Shown piece by piece: positions 13,654 through 14,394 of a stretch of 14,394 bases of DNA. Origin of the DNA: an uncultured Bacteroidota bacterium (GTDB lineage Bacteria > Bacteroidota > Bacteroidia > Chitinophagales > Chitinophagaceae); assembly GCA_903906615.1 (NCBI GenBank), contig CAIVKT010000684.1, positions 1 through 14,394 of the forward strand, written 5' to 3'. The first letter of the stretch is position 1. Each line of letters begins with the position of its first letter. The position numbers and the translations under genes were made by a program. Under the pieces are notes generated by a model. It saw only the letters and a list, made by a program, of their open reading frames with translations. It was not told where the DNA came from and did no database searches.

Positions 13654-14394
13654 TTAATCTGCTTTTTCTAAAAGTTCCCCCGCCGTATAATCCTCCGCCC
13701 AATCATCGGGCAGTGGGGTCTTATTTTTCAGCAGCAGGTAAAAGGATACGGCAAATAATATAGCGCCACCTATAACAAACAATACAGATGCAGACATGCT
13801 TTGCGTGGCAGGGCTGGCAACAGTATTATTGCCAAAATAAGTAGTGAAAATCTGGAAGCCGTTAAAGAACATATGCGCGGCTATGCTGCACCACAGCGAG
13901 CCGGTAAGGTTGTAAATAACAGCAAGCAGAATGCCAGCCAGGAAGATAGACGGCAGGCCATAAATATTGGCATGGGCGTAGGCAAATACAGCGGCGGTAA
14001 ACAATACAGGCAATATCATGTTGCGGCTGCGCTTACGGGCAAACCGCAGCAACACCCCCCTGAAGAAAAGCTCTTCCCCACAGGCGGGCAATATGGCTAT
14101 GAATACGAAGCACCGTAAAAAATCGCCAAAAGTGTGCATGGAGAGGTAGGCATACATGGTCTTTTCAGATGCTGCCTGGTCGGCTTTTATAGCCGGGCTG
14201 AAGTGGATCAGCCCCATCAGCGTCTCTATCATTTGCAATACAGGCATTGCCCCCAGCATCACCATCAGCACCAGCAATAGCTGCACCCGCTTGCCGGGTG
14301 CCCTCAGTCCCAGGTATTGGGCAGGGCGGGGCGTGGCAAAGTAGGCAAAAAGCATCGCAGGCAATAAAAATATAAATATACTGGTCAATATGCC
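13654..14394 (-). CDS. CPBP family intramembrane glutamic protease, 5' end cut
   Basis: This membrane protein (at least 244 residues) has the CPBP (Rce1/CAAX-protease-like, formerly Abi) signature. Counting from a TTG at 14388, the key sites are E105, E106 and R110 in CGEELFFRG, H139 in FAYAHAN, and H172 and N176 in HMFFNG. These residues line the intramembrane active site of the family. Membrane segments cover most of the length, and a charged tail follows the last segment at about 205-222. The reading frame continues with no stop to the window edge (14394), so the true start is probably outside and TTG is only the first possible start inside. CPBP proteases act in prenyl-protein or peptide processing in other organisms; the substrate here is unknown. 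It leads into cdsA with a 9-nt gap. Confidence 0.88.
   Translation of the reverse strand, partial: GILTSIFIFLLPAMLFAYFATPRPAQYLGLRAPGKRVQLLLVLMVMLGAMPVLQMIETLMGLIHFSPAIKADQAASEKTMYAYLSMHTFGDFLRCFVFIAILPACGEELFFRGVLLRFARKRSRNMILPVLFTAAVFAYAHANIYGLPSIFLAGILLAVIYNLTGSLWCSIAAHMFFNGFQIFTTYFGNNTVASPATQSMSASVLFVIGGAILFAVSFYLLLKNKTPLPDDWAEDYTAGELLEKAD

Noticed and set aside
1..14394. CRISPR array, tRNA, rRNA or insertion sequence
   Set aside because: No regularly spaced direct repeats, no tRNA-like cloverleaf, no rRNA stretches and no transposase frame were recognised on reading both strands.

Overview
The window looks like chromosome of a Bacteroidota member, most likely of the Chitinophagaceae/Sphingobacteriia type. 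The reasons are: TAnnTTTG-type -7 promoter boxes about 20 nt before several start codons, no strong Shine-Dalgarno sites, a DUF3109 protein, a sensor kinase with a double beta-propeller and Y_Y_Y ectodomain, and the CPBP - cdsA - psd gene order. The species cannot be named from the sequence.

Layout. (1) 101-685 (+): a cysteine-rich DUF3109 protein. (2) 690-2839 (-): a two-gene cassette, an SMC/ABC-like ATPase followed by an HNH nuclease in a TAATG overlap. This is the PtuA/PtuB arrangement of Septu-type anti-phage defence. (3) 2902-3891 (-): asd, aspartate-semialdehyde dehydrogenase, a core biosynthetic gene. (4) 3968-4626 (-): a type II toxin-antitoxin pair with a PIN-domain toxin. Cassettes 2 and 4 are visibly more AT-rich than asd and flank it on both sides. 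(5) 4748-6490 (+): an MsbA-like ABC exporter half-transporter. (6) 6491-6781: a non-coding gap holding a nested REP-like palindrome, then a Bacteroidota promoter overlapped by a 25-nt perfect palindrome. (7) 6782-7846 (+): an SPFH/band-7 membrane protein followed by a small ribbon-helix-helix DNA-binding protein, closed by a strong bidirectional terminator. (8) 7891-11533 (-): a two-component system, a 987-residue sensor histidine kinase followed by a NarL/LuxR-type response regulator. (9) 11626-11811 (-): a small exported Cys/Lys-rich protein with its own terminator. (10) 11892-14394 (-): a phospholipid block of psd, cdsA and a CPBP intramembrane protease cut by the window edge.

How they fit together. 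CdsA makes CDP-diacylglycerol, and Psd makes phosphatidylethanolamine at the end of the same branch; the serine transferase step between them is not in this window. The sensor kinase and regulator are a self-contained signalling pair with no adjacent transport or glycan-degradation genes to name the ligand. The most interesting proposals are an SPFH-RHH operon that may be autorepressed through the palindrome on its promoter, and a Septu-like defence cassette beside asd. Both are inferences from sequence and family knowledge, not demonstrated functions.
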